Origin: CBDIHH01 sp965279095
Lineage (GTDB): Bacteria; Pseudomonadota; Alphaproteobacteria; Caulobacterales; Caulobacteraceae
Direction of reading: 5' to 3'
Assembly (NCBI GenBank): GCA_965279095.1
Contig: CBDIHH010000005.1
Coordinates: forward strand, 186,001 to 250,000
DNA: 64,000 nt
Shown piece after piece: positions 16,805 to 24,948 of this stretch; positions within the stretch are counted from its first letter, which is position 1; every line of letters begins with the position of its first letter. The translations under genes and the position numbers were made by a program. The notes below the pieces were generated by a model that saw only the letters and a list, made by a program, of their open reading frames with translations, did not search any database and was not told the origin of the DNA.

Positions 16805-18206
16805 GGCGCCGGCTTAGCCCCGGGGCCTCGACCAGCCCCCGCGTCAACGCCTCGGCCACGGCCTTGGCCTGGACGCGGATATCCGGGACCGAGGTCATCT
16901 CCCCGAATGCGCCCGAGGTCATCGGCCCGAGGGCATAGAGGCGCGGCCTGACGTCTCCATCCGAGCCGATCACCCGAGACGAGCGATCAACATGGAAGCC
17001 GAGGCCTGTCGGATCGCGTCCCACAAGGCCGCTGCGGATCAGGCCGGCGGTCAGGGCGTCAGTGGCGTCGCCCACGAGGCCCCGTCCCATGCAATTGACC
17101 ACCGTGTCGACGAAGCGGTGGCAGCTGCGGCCCCCGCCGCGGGGTCGCCAAGTGACCCGGATCCGGTCGCCTTCGGGAGTCAGGGCCAGGATCCGCCCCG
17201 CGTCGACCGTCAGGTGGCCATCGGCGCTCAGAGCCTCGATCCGCCGCGCCGTGGCCGGCGCCATCCGGTGCCGATGCACGTCCCACCAGGACCGTAGGTG
17301 GCGGAGGAACCGCTTGCGATCCGTGGCGGTCCAGCTCTGCCAGAGGCTGTGTACATGGGGACGATAGCCGTCGATCACGGCGCGCCAGTCGTCGCGCCGG
17401 CAGGCCCGCCGCACCTCGCGGATCAGTCTCAGCGGCGTGGCCCCGGCGATGTCTGGCGCGGGAATGCCAGGGGTGACCTCGGTGTGCTCGCGGGGCGTGA
17501 GCCCGTGGCGAGACACCGCCCACATTCGGCGCCGCGACCCCGAGGCCAGCGACAGGGCCACGTCGATCATGGTCAGGCCGGAACCGAGCAGCAGCACCTG
17601 CCAACCTGCCCGCGCCAGAGCCTCCTGGTCCCACGGGTCGGCGACGTAGGCGGGCGAAGACAGAAGGGCGGCATGGGCGCCGTGCGGGACGCTGGGGGGC
17701 AGGGACCCGGTGGCGAGGATCACCGCGTCCGCAGGGAGGCTTCGACCCATGGCCGTCGTGGCGCGCCATATGGACCCGTCCCCGCGCAGGTCGATGATCT
17801 CATCGGTCTCCAGCATCAGCCGACCGGCCGGCGCCGTGTTGACGGCGCCCCGGAGCAGGTCCTGGAGATAGTCGCCATAGTTACCCCGGGTGACGAAGCC
17901 GCCGCGGGCGTCCCAGCCGCTACGGCCTGACAGCCAGTCGATGAAATGGCGCGGCTGATCGGGGAAGGCGCTCATATTGGCCACCCGCACGTTGAGCAGA
18001 TGGTCGGGATTGTTGGTGGAATAGGCTGCGCCGCGCCCCACCACGGAACGCCGTTCCACCAGTCTGACCCGGGGGCCGTCGGGCAGGGCGAGCAGGTGGA
18101 TCGCCGCGAGCAGACCACTGAACCCGCCGCCGATGACGAGCACCGTGGGCCGCTCCTTATGAGGCGGGTCGGCCGGCTGGGCGGAGAGGAGGGCTGCCTG
18201 GTTCAC
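16797..18206 (-). CDS. FAD/NAD(P)-binding oxidoreductase (YdhS/NAD_binding_9-like)
   Basis: The 469-residue protein has a dinucleotide-binding V-L-V-I-G-G-G-F-S-G-L-L-A-A near residue 23, the G-R-G-A-A-Y-S-T and D-H-L-L-N-V-R motifs of the FAD-NAD(P)-binding family, and a second Rossmann motif Q-V-L-L-L-G-S-G-L-T-M-I-D near residue 205. Proteins of this family are mostly uncharacterised; some act as N-hydroxylases or hydrocyanic-acid-synthase-like oxidases. It is the first gene of a two-gene operon with the GcvA-type LysR. Nothing nearby identifies the substrate. Confidence 0.82.
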   Translation of the reverse strand: MNQAALLSAQPADPPHKERPTVLVIGGGFSGLLAAIHLLALPDGPRVRLVERRSVVGRGAAYSTNNPDHLLNVRVANMSAFPDQPRHFIDWLSGRSGWDARGGFVTRGNYGDYLQDLLRGAVNTAPAGRLMLETDEIIDLRGDGSIWRATTAMGRSLPADAVILATGSLPPSVPHGAHAALLSSPAYVADPWDQEALARAGWQVLLLGSGLTMIDVALSLASGSRRRMWAVSRHGLTPREHTEVTPGIPAPDIAGATPLRLIREVRRACRRDDWRAVIDGYRPHVHSLWQSWTATDRKRFLRHLRSWWDVHRHRMAPATARRIEALSADGHLTVDAGRILALTPEGDRIRVTWRPRGGGRSCHRFVDTVVNCMGRGLVGDATDALTAGLIRSGLVGRDPTGLGFHVDRSSRVIGSDGDVRPRLYALGPMTSGAFGEMTSVPDIRVQAKAVAEALTRGLVEAPGLSRRHG

Positions 18207-18208
18207 AC

Positions 18209-18254
18209 CCTACTCATAGGCCTAAAGGTGTTATAATCCTACTAATTATATAGG
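18209..18254. promoter_or_regulatory. Cluster of CCTA/TAGG dyads with a TATAAT element
   Basis: Within 46 bases upstream of the FAD-enzyme start lie CCTACTCATAGG (18209-18220), CCTAAAGG (18221-18228) and CCTA-N9-TAGG (18238-18254). The last contains T-N11-A, the LysR pattern. TATAAT occurs at 18232-18237 on the plus strand and again on the minus strand within the third dyad. The most likely ligand is the operon's own LysR protein. Confidence 0.5.
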
Positions 18255-18387
18255 TATTGTGGGTTCCAATTAGTGAGGTGGCGTTTCACTTCGCGGGGTG
18301 GGAGGCTCTCCTGCAGATTGATCCCCGCCGCCGGACGAGTCGCCACCTGCGGCGCTCAGGGCGGTGGTTGGCTACAGAGGCGCATGA

Positions 18388-19326
18388 ATGCACGAATTCG
18401 AGGACGGCCGCAGGGCGGCGACGCGGCGGGGCGCCTTGGGCGGGCTGGCGGCGGGGGCGGCGCTCGTCGCCTGCGGCCGGGCGGTCGCGGCGGAGGGCGA
18501 CGCGCCGAAGGGCCCCTGGACCACGTCCGGCACGGTGGCGCGCGCCGGCGGCGGCCTGCGCTACGTCGGCCTCGGACACAAGGCCAGCGACCGCCCGCCG
18601 GTGGTGTTGCTGCACAAGCTCGGCGGCTGGTCGGCGGACTGGCGGTTCGTGGCCCCGCTGCTCGCCGCCGACCGCCAGGTGATCGCCTTCGACCTGCCCG
18701 GCCACGGCGATTCCCAGTGGCTCGGCCCTCCGCCCTACCTGCAGTCCCTGGGTGAGACGGCGGCGCTGCTCGTCGGCGCCTTCATCGAATTGGGTCTCGG
18801 CCCTGTCGACCTGGTCGGGACCTCCCTGGGCGGATGCGTTTCGGCGCCCCTGGCCGCCTTCTGGCCGGAGCGGGTGCGCAAGCTGGCGCTGATATCCACC
18901 GCCCTGGGAGGGCCGCGCACCCTGGCCGAGATCGCCGAGCGGATCGACAAGGTGCAGGTCGGGATGTTCGACGCCGCCGGCCATCCGGCGCCCATCAAAA
19001 TCGAGGACTCGGTGCGGATCTTCGGCCTCGTCCATCCCGAGCAGATCGCCGTCGAAGGCAACGCCAGCCGCCGCCGGGCGGGTCGATGGATCCAGCCGTC
19101 CGAGCGCGGCGTGGCGGCCGCCGATGTGATCGGCGCCCTCCCGCGCATCGCGGCGCCCACCCTGCTCGTCTACGGCGACCGTGACCCGGCCTATGTCCGC
19201 TTCCGGGCCGCGGCCGAGGCCGCCCTGAAGGACGGTCGCACCGAGGTCATACCCCAGTCCGGGGCCTTCACCCTGCAGGACAATCCCGTCGCCACCGCCG
19301 AGGTCCTGCGCCGGTTCCTGGGCTAG
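18388..19326 (+). CDS. Exported alpha/beta hydrolase-fold protein without the usual His
   Basis: The 312-residue protein begins with T-R-R-G-A-L-G-G-L-A-A-G, a twin-arginine-type signal ending near A-C at 28-29. The hydrolase core has the nucleophile elbow G-T-S-L-G-G (Ser146), F-D-L-P-G-H-G-D-S near residue 105, and the acid in Y-G-D-R-D (264-266). The place of the catalytic His, normally G-H-F or G-H-x-P, reads S-G-A-F-T-L-Q-D-N-P, with Ala at 293. The oxyanion motif is H-K-L-G-G instead of H-G-x-G-G. It may be inactive as a hydrolase or use another base. Confidence 0.82.
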   Translation: MHEFEDGRRAATRRGALGGLAAGAALVACGRAVAAEGDAPKGPWTTSGTVARAGGGLRYVGLGHKASDRPPVVLLHKLGGWSADWRFVAPLLAADRQVIAFDLPGHGDSQWLGPPPYLQSLGETAALLVGAFIELGLGPVDLVGTSLGGCVSAPLAAFWPERVRKLALISTALGGPRTLAEIAERIDKVQVGMFDAAGHPAPIKIEDSVRIFGLVHPEQIAVEGNASRRRAGRWIQPSERGVAAADVIGALPRIAAPTLLVYGDRDPAYVRFRAAAEAALKDGRTEVIPQSGAFTLQDNPVATAEVLRRFLG

Positions 19327-19367
19327 TCAGCGCGCCCTGCGCCGGGCCGGCAGCCGGCGGGGGACGG

Positions 19368-20315
19368 TCATCCGGCGCCGTCGCCGGACGGGCCCAGGGC
19401 GGTAAGGGCGCCGCGCACCGCCGCCGCCGACGCCGCCAGGTCGCGCGCCTCTTCCGGGCTCAGATCTGGCGTCAGCACCCGCTCCACGCCCGCCGCGCCC
19501 ATGACGCAGGGCAGGCTGAGATACAGGCCGTCGAGGCCGTATTGCCCCGTCATCAGGGTCGAGACCGCCAGCACGGCGTGCTCGTCGCGCAGCACCGCTT
19601 CGCAGATGCGGACGATGGCCGTGGCGATGCCGAACGAGGTGTATCCCTTGCCGGCGATCACCCGATAGCCCTCGTCGCGCACCTCCCGGGCGACCTGGGC
19701 CCGCTCCAGGGGGATCTCGGCGGCGTATGGCGACAGACCGAGGCCGCCGATGCGCACGGTGGAGAAGGCGGCGACCTCGCTGTCGCCATGCTCGCCCAGC
19801 ACGAAGCCTTCGATCGACGAGGCGGACAGTCCCAGGCGCGCGGCCAGGTTCTGACGCAGGCGGCTGGAGTCCAGCAGCGTGCCCGTGCCGATGACCCGGC
19901 CTGAGGGAAGTCCCGCGCGGCGGAAGGTGAGCAGGCTCATCAGGTCGACAGGGTTGGCGGCGACGACGATGACGCCGCTGAAGCCCGCCGCCACCAGTCG
20001 GTCCACGCAGTCGCCGACGATGGCGGCGCTGCGCCCGGCCACCGCCAGTCGGGACTCCGACCCGTGGGTGGCGGCGCCCGCGGTGATCACGGCGATGCGG
20101 GCCGCGGCGGCGTCTGAATAGTCGCCGGCCCATATGCGGGCGGGTCGGGCGAGGGCGTTGGCGTCGGACAGATCCGCCGCCTCGGCGGCGGCCAGCGCGC
20201 GGTTGCTGTCGATCAGGACGATCTCACTGACCAGGGCGCGCAACATCAGGGCATAGGCGGCGGTCGCGCCCACGTGCCCGGCGCCGACAAAGGCGACTCG
20301 TTCGCGCTCGACCAT
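19368..20315 (-). CDS. L-lactate/malate dehydrogenase family 2-hydroxyacid dehydrogenase
   Basis: From ATG 20315 (GGAGG upstream) the protein is 315 residues. It shows the NAD site F-V-G-A-G-H-V-G-A-T, A-A-N-P-V-D, G-T-G-T-L-L-D-S-S-R-L-R (catalytic Asp and substrate-binding Arg) and G-E-H-G-D-S-E (catalytic His). In the mobile loop the sequence is T-A-G-A-A-T-H-G-S-E-S-R. The position that is Gln102 in lactate dehydrogenases and Arg in malate dehydrogenases is Thr here. The enzyme should still be an NAD-dependent 2-hydroxyacid dehydrogenase, but probably not for lactate. It is divergent from the racemase-family gene. Confidence 0.88.
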   Translation of the reverse strand: MVERERVAFVGAGHVGATAAYALMLRALVSEIVLIDSNRALAAAEAADLSDANALARPARIWAGDYSDAAAARIAVITAGAATHGSESRLAVAGRSAAIVGDCVDRLVAAGFSGVIVVAANPVDLMSLLTFRRAGLPSGRVIGTGTLLDSSRLRQNLAARLGLSASSIEGFVLGEHGDSEVAAFSTVRIGGLGLSPYAAEIPLERAQVAREVRDEGYRVIAGKGYTSFGIATAIVRICEAVLRDEHAVLAVSTLMTGQYGLDGLYLSLPCVMGAAGVERVLTPDLSPEEARDLAASAAAVRGALTALGPSGDGAG

Positions 20316-20450
20316 GGAAATTCCTCCGCGCCGGCCGGCGGCGGGTCGCGGCGCAGCATCGCATGGCCGGTCGTCGATGACGACCGTCGCGCTTGTCCGC
20401 CGCCGCCGTTTGTGGCCCATGGGGCCGACCGCCGCCAACAGGACACCGCC

Positions 20451-21254
20451 ATGAAGATCGGCATGCTGGGCACGATTCGCGACCTCTCCAAGGTCGGCGA
20501 GGCCCCCGAACTGACCCGCCTGCTGAGCCCCGGCGACGAACTGCAGGCCTATCCCTCCCGCGTCGGGGTGTTCCCCTTCACGCCGGTCGAGCAGCTGATG
20601 CAGCAGGTGGGACACCTGGAGGCCGGCTTTGACGCCGAGGCCGCCGGTTGCGCCGCCGTCGCCATCGACAGCCTCGGGGACTACGGCATCGCCGCCATCA
20701 AGGCGGCCCTGACGATCCCGGTGGTCGGCGCCGGCGAGGCGGGCATGGCGCAGGCCGGACAAGACGGCCGCCGCTTCGCCATCGTCACGGTTTGGCCGAG
20801 GTCCCTGAACTACATCCCCGAGGGGCTGCTGCGCCTCTATGGCTGGGAGGACCAGTGCGTCGAGATCTGCAACGTCGGGTCGGAGGGTGATCTCGAGGTC
20901 CTGTCCGGCCCGGATGGCTACCTCACGCGCGTTCACGACGCCGACCGCGACCTGTTGCAGGCGATCATCGCCGCGGCGCATGGCGCCGTGGCCCGGGGAG
21001 CCGAAGCGGTTCTGCTGGGCTGCACCTGCATGTCGCCCCTGGCCGACAAAGTCATCGCCGCATGCGACTTCCCGGTGATCAACCCCCTGGCCGCCGCGGT
21101 GAGCCGGGCGGCAGCCCTGGTGCGGGAGGGCGCGCGCCCGGCCGCCCCCCACCTGCGCCCCGGCCGCCCGGCCCTGATCGCGCGGATGGTCGAGGCCGTG
21201 GCCGGCGGCGAGCGCGAGGCCTGCCCCGTGTGCGTGGTCGCCGAGGCCGTCTAG
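20451..21254 (+). CDS. Asp/Glu/hydantoin racemase superfamily protein with one catalytic Cys
   Basis: The 267-residue protein has the C-terminal catalytic motif L-L-G-C-T-C-M (Cys191). At the place of the first catalytic Cys of racemases, it reads A-I-D-S-L-G-D (Ser74). Two-base racemases need both Cys residues. Arylmalonate decarboxylase of this superfamily works with a single C-terminal Cys and Gly74, so a decarboxylase or isomerase is more likely than a racemase. The ATG at 20451 was preferred to 20274 because AGGA lies just upstream and the earlier stretch overlaps the divergent gene. It sits with a dehydrogenase, an MFS carrier and a bicupin. Confidence 0.8.
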   Translation: MKIGMLGTIRDLSKVGEAPELTRLLSPGDELQAYPSRVGVFPFTPVEQLMQQVGHLEAGFDAEAAGCAAVAIDSLGDYGIAAIKAALTIPVVGAGEAGMAQAGQDGRRFAIVTVWPRSLNYIPEGLLRLYGWEDQCVEICNVGSEGDLEVLSGPDGYLTRVHDADRDLLQAIIAAAHGAVARGAEAVLLGCTCMSPLADKVIAACDFPVINPLAAAVSRAAALVREGARPAAPHLRPGRPALIARMVEAVAGGEREACPVCVVAEAV

Positions 21255-22588
21255 TCGGTGGCCCAGGCCTTGGCCCGGACGGCCGCGGCCTCGAACGACT
21301 TGCGTCCGATCAGCAGCAGGATGATCGCCCCGGCGCCGCAGCCGAAATAGACCACCGCCATGGCCGGCGAGACCCCGGTCGGCGCGGTGAACACATGGTC
21401 GGTGAGCAGGCCCACCGACACAGCGCCCACCGTCAGCGACAGCAAGCCGTTGATGACCATGTAGATGGCGATCACCTGGCCGCGCATCTCGTTGGGGGTG
21501 ATCTGGCTGAGGCCGGTGATGACCCCCGTGCTGGCCCAGATCGAGAACAGGTTGGCGACGCCATAGGCCACCAGGGCGAGCTGGGGCGTGGGGGCCAAAG
21601 CGATCATCACCCCCGCCGTCGCCCAGGCGATCGACTGGCCAAGGACGGCGAACATGGGCGCGTCGATGCGGCCGCGCCGGTAGAGCCAGGCCATGAACCA
21701 GCCAGCGCTGAGGGCGCTGAAGGTCCCGCAGGGCAGGCCGACCAGGCCCAGGGTGGTGCCGGTCTGGGCCGCGGTCCAGTGGTGGACTCGGATGAACAGG
21801 GTCGGCGCCCAGCCGACCTGGGCGTTGACCACCAGCACATTGAGCACCGTCGCGCCCATGATCGAGCCATAGGCCAGGGGGCTGGCCTTGATCAGCCGCC
21901 ACACCGGGCCAAGGGACAGTTTCGTGACGGCTTGCGTCTTCTCCCGGCGCAGGGGCTCGCGGACGGTCAGGTAGACGAGCAGGGCCAGCAGCACCCCCGG
22001 CATGCCGATGAGCAGGAAGACGATCTGCCAGTCGCGCAGCGCCGACAGGATGGGGCTGAAGGCGCGGATGCTGCCGGTGGCCTGGATGGCGAAGGCGCCC
22101 ACCAGATAGGCGCCCGCCGTGCCCAGGGAGCCGCCCACCATGAATACCCCGAAGGCCTTGGCCCGCTGTTCGGGCCGGAACAGATCGGCGATGATCGAGG
22201 ACGAGGCCGGGGTGACGCTGGCCTCGCCGGCGCCCACGAACACGCGGCTGGCGAACAGCCCCCCGAAGCTGGTGGCCAGGCCGCAGGCGATGGTGGCGCT
22301 GCTCCACACCGCGAGGCTCAGGGACAGCAGCCGCACCCGCTTCCAGCGATCCACCAGGATCCCCATCGGCAGGCCGAAGGCGGAATAGAAGATGGCGAAG
22401 GCGAGCCCCTGGATCAGCCCCACCTGGGTGTCGGAGATGCCGAGGTCCGCCTTGATCGGATCGACCAGCAGGCCGATCGAGATGCGGTCGACGATGGCGA
22501 AGGCGTAGGTGACCAGCAGGACGCCGACCACATACCAGGCATAGCGCGGACGGGGCCACGCGACGGGCTCGGAGGCTTCTACGCTCAT
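21251..22588 (-). CDS. MFS transporter
   Basis: The 445-residue protein has 12 hydrophobic segments. It shows V-D-R-I-S-I-G near residue 35, then G-L-P-M-G-I-L-V-D-R-W-K-R in the loop between helices 2 and 3, and R-V-F-V-G-A-G-E-A in helix 4, as in the Spinster/anion-symporter branch of the MFS. It probably carries an organic acid. It converges on the racemase-family gene with a four-base stop overlap (CTAG). The start at 22588 is where the membrane protein begins; the frame stays open upstream only as shadow sequence. Confidence 0.88.
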   Translation of the reverse strand: MSVEASEPVAWPRPRYAWYVVGVLLVTYAFAIVDRISIGLLVDPIKADLGISDTQVGLIQGLAFAIFYSAFGLPMGILVDRWKRVRLLSLSLAVWSSATIACGLATSFGGLFASRVFVGAGEASVTPASSSIIADLFRPEQRAKAFGVFMVGGSLGTAGAYLVGAFAIQATGSIRAFSPILSALRDWQIVFLLIGMPGVLLALLVYLTVREPLRREKTQAVTKLSLGPVWRLIKASPLAYGSIMGATVLNVLVVNAQVGWAPTLFIRVHHWTAAQTGTTLGLVGLPCGTFSALSAGWFMAWLYRRGRIDAPMFAVLGQSIAWATAGVMIALAPTPQLALVAYGVANLFSIWASTGVITGLSQITPNEMRGQVIAIYMVINGLLSLTVGAVSVGLLTDHVFTAPTGVSPAMAVVYFGCGAGAIILLLIGRKSFEAAAVRAKAWATD

Positions 22589-22659
22589 ATCCCCGCCGCA
22601 TTCGACACAACTGGCGGGGACGGTGGCCGAGCCGGGCAGGGGCGTCAAGCCGCCATGGA

Positions 22660-23403
22660 TCAGGCGCGGGCGTTGGTGAAGTGCGCCAGAACCGAGTCCT
22701 CCAGGGCCTCGAAGCGGGGTCGGGCGCCGCCAGGCTGGCGGCAGGCGTAGCAGCCGGGGCCGAAGCTGCGGCCGGACTGATCGACCAGTCGCCCCTCGAG
22801 CACGAAAAACTCCTCGCAGCGCTCCAGCGGCGCCGCATCGGCCGGATCCGCCGCCCCGGAGGCGTAGCGGCGCAGGGTGGTGCGCGCGCCGTCGGCCGTG
22901 TCGCGACCGTATTCGAATTCGCGGATGGCGGAGTCGGTGGCCGAGGCCACGGGGGTCCAGGGCTGGGCCCAGGGGCTGGGCACGATGGCCAGGGGCCGGT
23001 CGGAGGTCTGGCCGTCGATGGGGTAGGGATAGTCGTCCGTGGGAGTGTCGTAGTAGGTGAAGGTCAGGGCGTCGCTGGTGCGCCCGATGAACCAGGTCTC
23101 GGCCGGCACCGTGCTCTTGAAGCCGTGAACCCAACCGGCCGGATGGTAGACATAGCCCCCCGCGTGCAGCCACACCCGGCTGTCGAAGCTGAGCGCCCCG
23201 CGCACGATGAGGATCTCCTCATTGGCGTTGTTGTGCGAGTGGGCGGTGGGCTGGTCCACATAGCCGTCGGCGGGCACGACCCGGCTGAGCGCCGTGCGGG
23301 CGCCGGTGTCCGGGTCGAGGCTGAGCGGGCGCGAATAGATGCCTGGACGCGGATTGATCCAGTCCAGGCCATTGGTGTCGAGGAAGTCGATCTGCGGTCT
23401 CAT
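22660..23403 (-). CDS. Bicupin protein
   Basis: The 247-residue protein contains a first cupin with a full metal site: His55 and His57 in A-H-S-H-N-N-A-N-E-E, Glu62 or Glu63, and His93 in W-V-H-G-F. A second cupin from about residue 170 has lost most ligands (L-E-R-C-E-E-F-F-V-L-E-G). The ligand set suits a metal-dependent dioxygenase, isomerase or dehydratase on a carboxylic acid. It lies 71 bases upstream of the MFS gene on the same strand and probably belongs with it. GGCGGAGA precedes the ATG. Confidence 0.8.
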   Translation of the reverse strand: MRPQIDFLDTNGLDWINPRPGIYSRPLSLDPDTGARTALSRVVPADGYVDQPTAHSHNNANEEILIVRGALSFDSRVWLHAGGYVYHPAGWVHGFKSTVPAETWFIGRTSDALTFTYYDTPTDDYPYPIDGQTSDRPLAIVPSPWAQPWTPVASATDSAIREFEYGRDTADGARTTLRRYASGAADPADAAPLERCEEFFVLEGRLVDQSGRSFGPGCYACRQPGGARPRFEALEDSVLAHFTNARA

Positions 23404-23478
23404 CGCGGTCTCCGCCAGGCGCCCCTTACGATGGCTCCGCCGGCCCGCGCCCGCCAGCCTCGGGGCGCCCTGTCTCCG

Positions 23479-23925
23479 TCAGGCGACCGTGAGCGCCTGC
23501 AGCACCGCGCGCACCGGATCCGGGATCGGCGTCGAGGCGCGGCTCGCCCGGTCGACATAGACGTGGACGAAATGGCCTGCGGCCGCCGGCTCGTCCTCGT
23601 CGTCTCGGAACAGGCCGATCTCGTAGCGCACGCTGGAGCGACCCAGGTGCGCCACCCGGACCCCCGCCACCACGCGCTGCGGGAAGCTGATCGGCCGGTA
23701 GTAGCGGCAGCGGGTGTCGACCACGAGCCCGATCTGGGCGCTGGCCTGAGGGTCGAGCACCCCCTGTTCGATCAGGTGCTGGTTCACCACCGTGTCGAAC
23801 AGGGCGTAATAGTTGACGTTGTTCATGTGGCCGTAGACGTCGTTGTCGATCCACCGGGTGGTCATGGCTTGCAGGTGGCGATAGGCGTCGCGGCCTTCGT
23901 GGCGCTGGCGGTCGTCGTCGGTCAT
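23479..23925 (-). CDS. Acyl-CoA thioesterase, 4HBT/YbgC-like
   Basis: The 148-residue protein is a single hot-dog fold: W-I-D-N-D-V-Y-G-H-M-N-N-V-N-Y-Y near residue 26, where the first or second Asp is the likely catalytic acid. It then has R-Y-Y-R-P-I-S-F-P and the strand R-V-A-H-L-G-R-S-S-V-R-Y-E. Such enzymes hydrolyse acyl-CoA thioesters in the cytoplasm. The start at 23925 was chosen because upstream codons overlap the divergent RNase H-like gene's leader. It stands alone on its strand, 75 bases from the bicupin start. Confidence 0.87.
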   Translation of the reverse strand: MTDDDRQRHEGRDAYRHLQAMTTRWIDNDVYGHMNNVNYYALFDTVVNQHLIEQGVLDPQASAQIGLVVDTRCRYYRPISFPQRVVAGVRVAHLGRSSVRYEIGLFRDDEDEPAAAGHFVHVYVDRASRASTPIPDPVRAVLQALTVA

Positions 23926-24004
23926 GCGATTTGTCGTTGCGGCCAAGGCTTGGGGCGGCCATTTGCCGGGGCCGCGACCCTCCCCGCAAGCCTGCAGAGT
24001 CCGA

Positions 24005-24481
24005 ATGTCCAACCTGAGACCCTCATCGCCGATCCGCCTGTGGACCCAGGGGGCCTGTAACCCGCACGGCGGCCATGGCGGCTGGGCCTATGTGTTGGTC
24101 CAGGAGGGTGTGGCTCGAGGCGAGGCGGGCGGCGAGCGCGGCTCTACCCCCAGGCGCATGGCCCTGATCGCCGCCCTGCGGGCGCTGACCGCGCTCGGGC
24201 CGGTCGCCGGCCCGATCCTGGTGACCACTGCCGACGCCGCGATCCTGGCGGGCGACGAGGCCGAGGGGGAGGGCGATCTGCGCCGCCAGCTGGCCGCCCT
24301 GGCCGGCCCCGCCCTGCGCTTCGCCCCCGCGCCGGCGACGGCCGAGGCCCGCACGGGGGCGGGATTCGTTCAGGCCTGGGCTGCCTTCGCGGTGGACAAG
24401 GTCAAGGCCGGCGGCCCGTTCCGCGCGCCCATCCCCCGGGCGAATCTGTCGAAGTTTCCTTCCCTTACGGCCGGTAGCTGA
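24005..24481 (+). CDS. RNase H-fold protein with degenerate active site
   Basis: The 158-residue protein looks like a ribonuclease HI domain: L-W-T-Q-G-A-C-N-P-H-G-G-H-G-G-W-A-Y-V-L corresponds to the RNase HI start, and R-R-M-A-L-I-A-A-L-R-A-L to its first helix. The catalytic acids are gone: the first Asp is Gln15, the Glu of R-M-E-L is Ala53, and the third region reads T-T-A-D, with Ala76 at the Asp position. It should not cut RNA:DNA hybrids by the normal two-metal route. It may bind nucleic acid or be an adaptor. The ATG at 24005 starts the conserved part. Confidence 0.7.
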   Translation: MSNLRPSSPIRLWTQGACNPHGGHGGWAYVLVQEGVARGEAGGERGSTPRRMALIAALRALTALGPVAGPILVTTADAAILAGDEAEGEGDLRRQLAALAGPALRFAPAPATAEARTGAGFVQAWAAFAVDKVKAGGPFRAPIPRANLSKFPSLTAGS

Positions 24482-24488
24482 CCTCATT

Positions 24489-24887
24489 CTAGGTGAGGAC
24501 GTCGAGGACCTGTTGGCGCATCTCCGCGGGCGTCGCCGTCGAGGCGGTGCGGTAGCTGACCGCCGCCTGCATCCGTTCCAGCAGGGTCGATTCGGGATGG
24601 GCGCCGGGGGCCGCCGGTCCGGCGTAGGCCGAATATAGCGAGACGTAACCCGGGGTGACCTGGGTGTAGAGCACGCCGGCCCCCGCCCCGGGCTCGAGGC
24701 TGTAAAGATTGGCGCGCGCGGGGCGCGACACCCGAGGCACGGGGGTGGCGGCGGGGGCGGTGGGAGCGGGAGGGTCGGATTTGGCCACTGCGGCGCGCGC
24801 AGCGGCCGGGTCGGCGAAGGCCGAACCGACGGGCTCCGGGCGCGGCGGCGGCCGGGCCAGGGATGGGGCGAGGGTGATCGCGCTCAT
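24489..24887 (-). CDS. Hypothetical protein, Pro/Ala-rich N-terminus
   Basis: The 132-residue protein is not recognised. Residues 1 to 55 are rich in Pro and Ala and probably disordered. The rest has a small conserved-looking core with L-Y-S-L-E-P-G and G-Y-V-S-L-Y-S-A-Y, then a C-terminal helix ending in Q-Q-V-L-D-V-L. It has no signal peptide or membrane segment. It converges with the RNase H-like gene, with only seven bases between stops, and lies 61 bases downstream of another small gene on the same strand. Confidence 0.55.
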   Translation of the reverse strand: MSAITLAPSLARPPPRPEPVGSAFADPAAARAAVAKSDPPAPTAPAATPVPRVSRPARANLYSLEPGAGAGVLYTQVTPGYVSLYSAYAGPAAPGAHPESTLLERMQAAVSYRTASTATPAEMRQQVLDVLT

Positions 24888-24948
24888 GGTCGCGATCCTG
24901 TTCCACCAGGGTTAAGCGCGAGCGCAGAAGTACGGTCAATCCAAAGGG

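Noticed and set aside
19368..22838. One 1156-codon minus-strand frame that would fuse the dehydrogenase to upstream sequence
   Set aside because: Upstream of 20315 the translation is a shadow of the racemase and MFS genes. The dehydrogenase has its own ATG and GGAGG site and a normal family length.
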